Shown here piece after piece: positions 63,283 through 64,000 of a stretch of DNA of 64,000 nucleotides; within the stretch, counting starts at the first letter, position 1, and the number at the start of each line of letters is the position of its first letter. The notes under the pieces are model-generated. The model saw only the letters and a list, made by a program, of their open reading frames with translations. It was not told where the DNA came from and did no database searches. Where the stretch lies: positions 21,170,647 through 21,234,646 of the forward strand of contig NC_092357.1 in NCBI RefSeq assembly GCF_963676685.1, in the 5' to 3' direction. Source of the DNA: Mytilus edulis. Taxonomy: Eukaryota; Mollusca; Bivalvia; Mytilida; Mytilidae. Both the position numbers and the translations under genes were made by a program.

Positions 63283-64000
63283 TATACGTTTTAATTTCCC
63301 ATTCAATATAAAGTTATAAAAGAGAGTATTTAAATCTTTAATTTTAATCTGGGATAGATTTGGTAAAGCTGTGAGCAAATGAATTATCATTGGTAATGCC
63401 AGAGTCTTTACAACAGTAATTTTACCCAAAAATGTACGTTTTCTGTGTTCCCAAGCCTTAAGTATTGATGACAATTCCTTTATTTTCTTTGTGAAATTTA
63501 TATCTAACATAGCTTGTAAATCTAATGAAAAATCTATTCCTAAAAGTTTGAAATTTGATTTTGTCCATTGAAGATTATAATTAGGACAAAGTATATGGTC
63601 TGAATATTTTTGGTTCCAATCCAAACAGCTTTGGTCTTGGATGCATTCATTTTTAGCTCAGAGACCATGTGAAAAGAATCAAAACATTTTAAAGTCTCCT
63701 ATAAAGATTTTTCCTTTCCATCTAAAACAAGAAATGTGTCATTATCATACTGGCTCAACAATAATTCTTTGTTGTGAATAGGAGTACGATGGATTTCAGA
63801 TGAAGATTTTAGTTTTAGAGCTAATAATTCAACACCTATAATAAATACATATGGGGATAAGGGTTCACCTTGTCTACAGCCTCGCTCAAGATTGACGAAA
63901 CTTGACAAATTAACATTATTGATTACACAGCTTTTAGCTTCTGAATAGAGAATCTCAAACTATTTGCATATAGATGGTCCGAAATTAAAGCTTTTTAGAG
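63283..64000 (-). mobile_element. L1/Tx1-like LINE reverse transcriptase fragment
   Basis: Minus-strand RT sequence running off the window edge. It reads ERGCRQGEPLSPYVFIIGVE, then SQYDNDTFLVLDGKEKSL. Here the catalytic YADD is replaced by YDND, and a TAG follows. Then come SKTKAVWIG, a 1-base frameshift near 63615-63630, SNFKLLGIDFSLDL, KKIKELSSILKAWEHRKRTF, GKITVVKTLALPMIIH. The order and style (SPY-F, LKAWxxRxxTxxGKI) are those of L1/Tx1-type elements. The element is dead and also ends internally at about 63283, next to the 28-bp array. Confidence 0.78.

Overview
The window is AT-rich animal DNA. It has spliced genes with long introns, no operons, and very many nested transposable elements. 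The dispersed repeats (Penelope-like 3' ends, tandem-repeat elements beginning with a GCCCCACC-type motif, and elements ending in a CTCTTNAGAG hairpin) together with a MATH-less BTB gene family point to a bivalve mollusc, most likely a mussel. That assignment is inference; no database was searched.

Host genes. Three tandem paralogues of a small BTB/POZ protein lie on the plus strand. Locus 1 (exon 2 at 1439-1888) carries a 1-base frameshift. Locus 2 (11984-13799, 284 aa) and locus 3 (50277-52190, 250 aa) are intact two-exon genes with a phase-1 intron at the same protein position. A decayed fourth copy of exon 1, with its splice donor lost, lies at 56751-56947. Between loci 2 and 3 is a large plus-strand gene that I assemble from four exons (19793-20549, 31212-33235, 33798-33946, 35029-35227). 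All splice phases agree and give 1042 codons. The protein joins a Mutator-like DDE transposase domain, a YqaJ/lambda-exonuclease-type nuclease domain and a short Tudor/chromo-like C-terminus. Its 10.7 kb first intron holds a nearly complete LINE, several small inverted-repeat elements and Helitron-like repeats.

Mobile DNA. A degenerate Penelope-like element (PLE) lies at 2514-4555 (minus). A second (44562-49601, plus) is broken by a small repeat and by a 2.49 kb terminal-inverted-repeat (TIR) element with an exact AATATT target duplication. That TIR element itself carries a tandem-repeat element, which carries another retroelement 3' end, so the nest is four levels deep. Much of the dispersed repeat content appears to be 5'-truncated 3' ends of PLEs. 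Other defined TIR elements are at 39355-43650 (4.3 kb, CAATC duplication), 59699-61308 (1.6 kb fold-back whose two arms are arrays of TCGAAATTTCGA-like units, TAATAC duplication), 26591-26846 (TCATTT) and 28681-29016 (AAGATA). An L1/Tx1-like LINE fragment runs off the right edge on the minus strand.

Tandem arrays include a 32-bp minisatellite (about 11 copies) just upstream of BTB locus 3, a 28-bp array (about 7 copies) beside the right-edge LINE, a period of about 180 bp at 8946-9740 and a period of about 355 bp at 62322-62945. I saw no tRNA, rRNA or CRISPR locus. The long AT-rich stretches between these features show nothing I can name.
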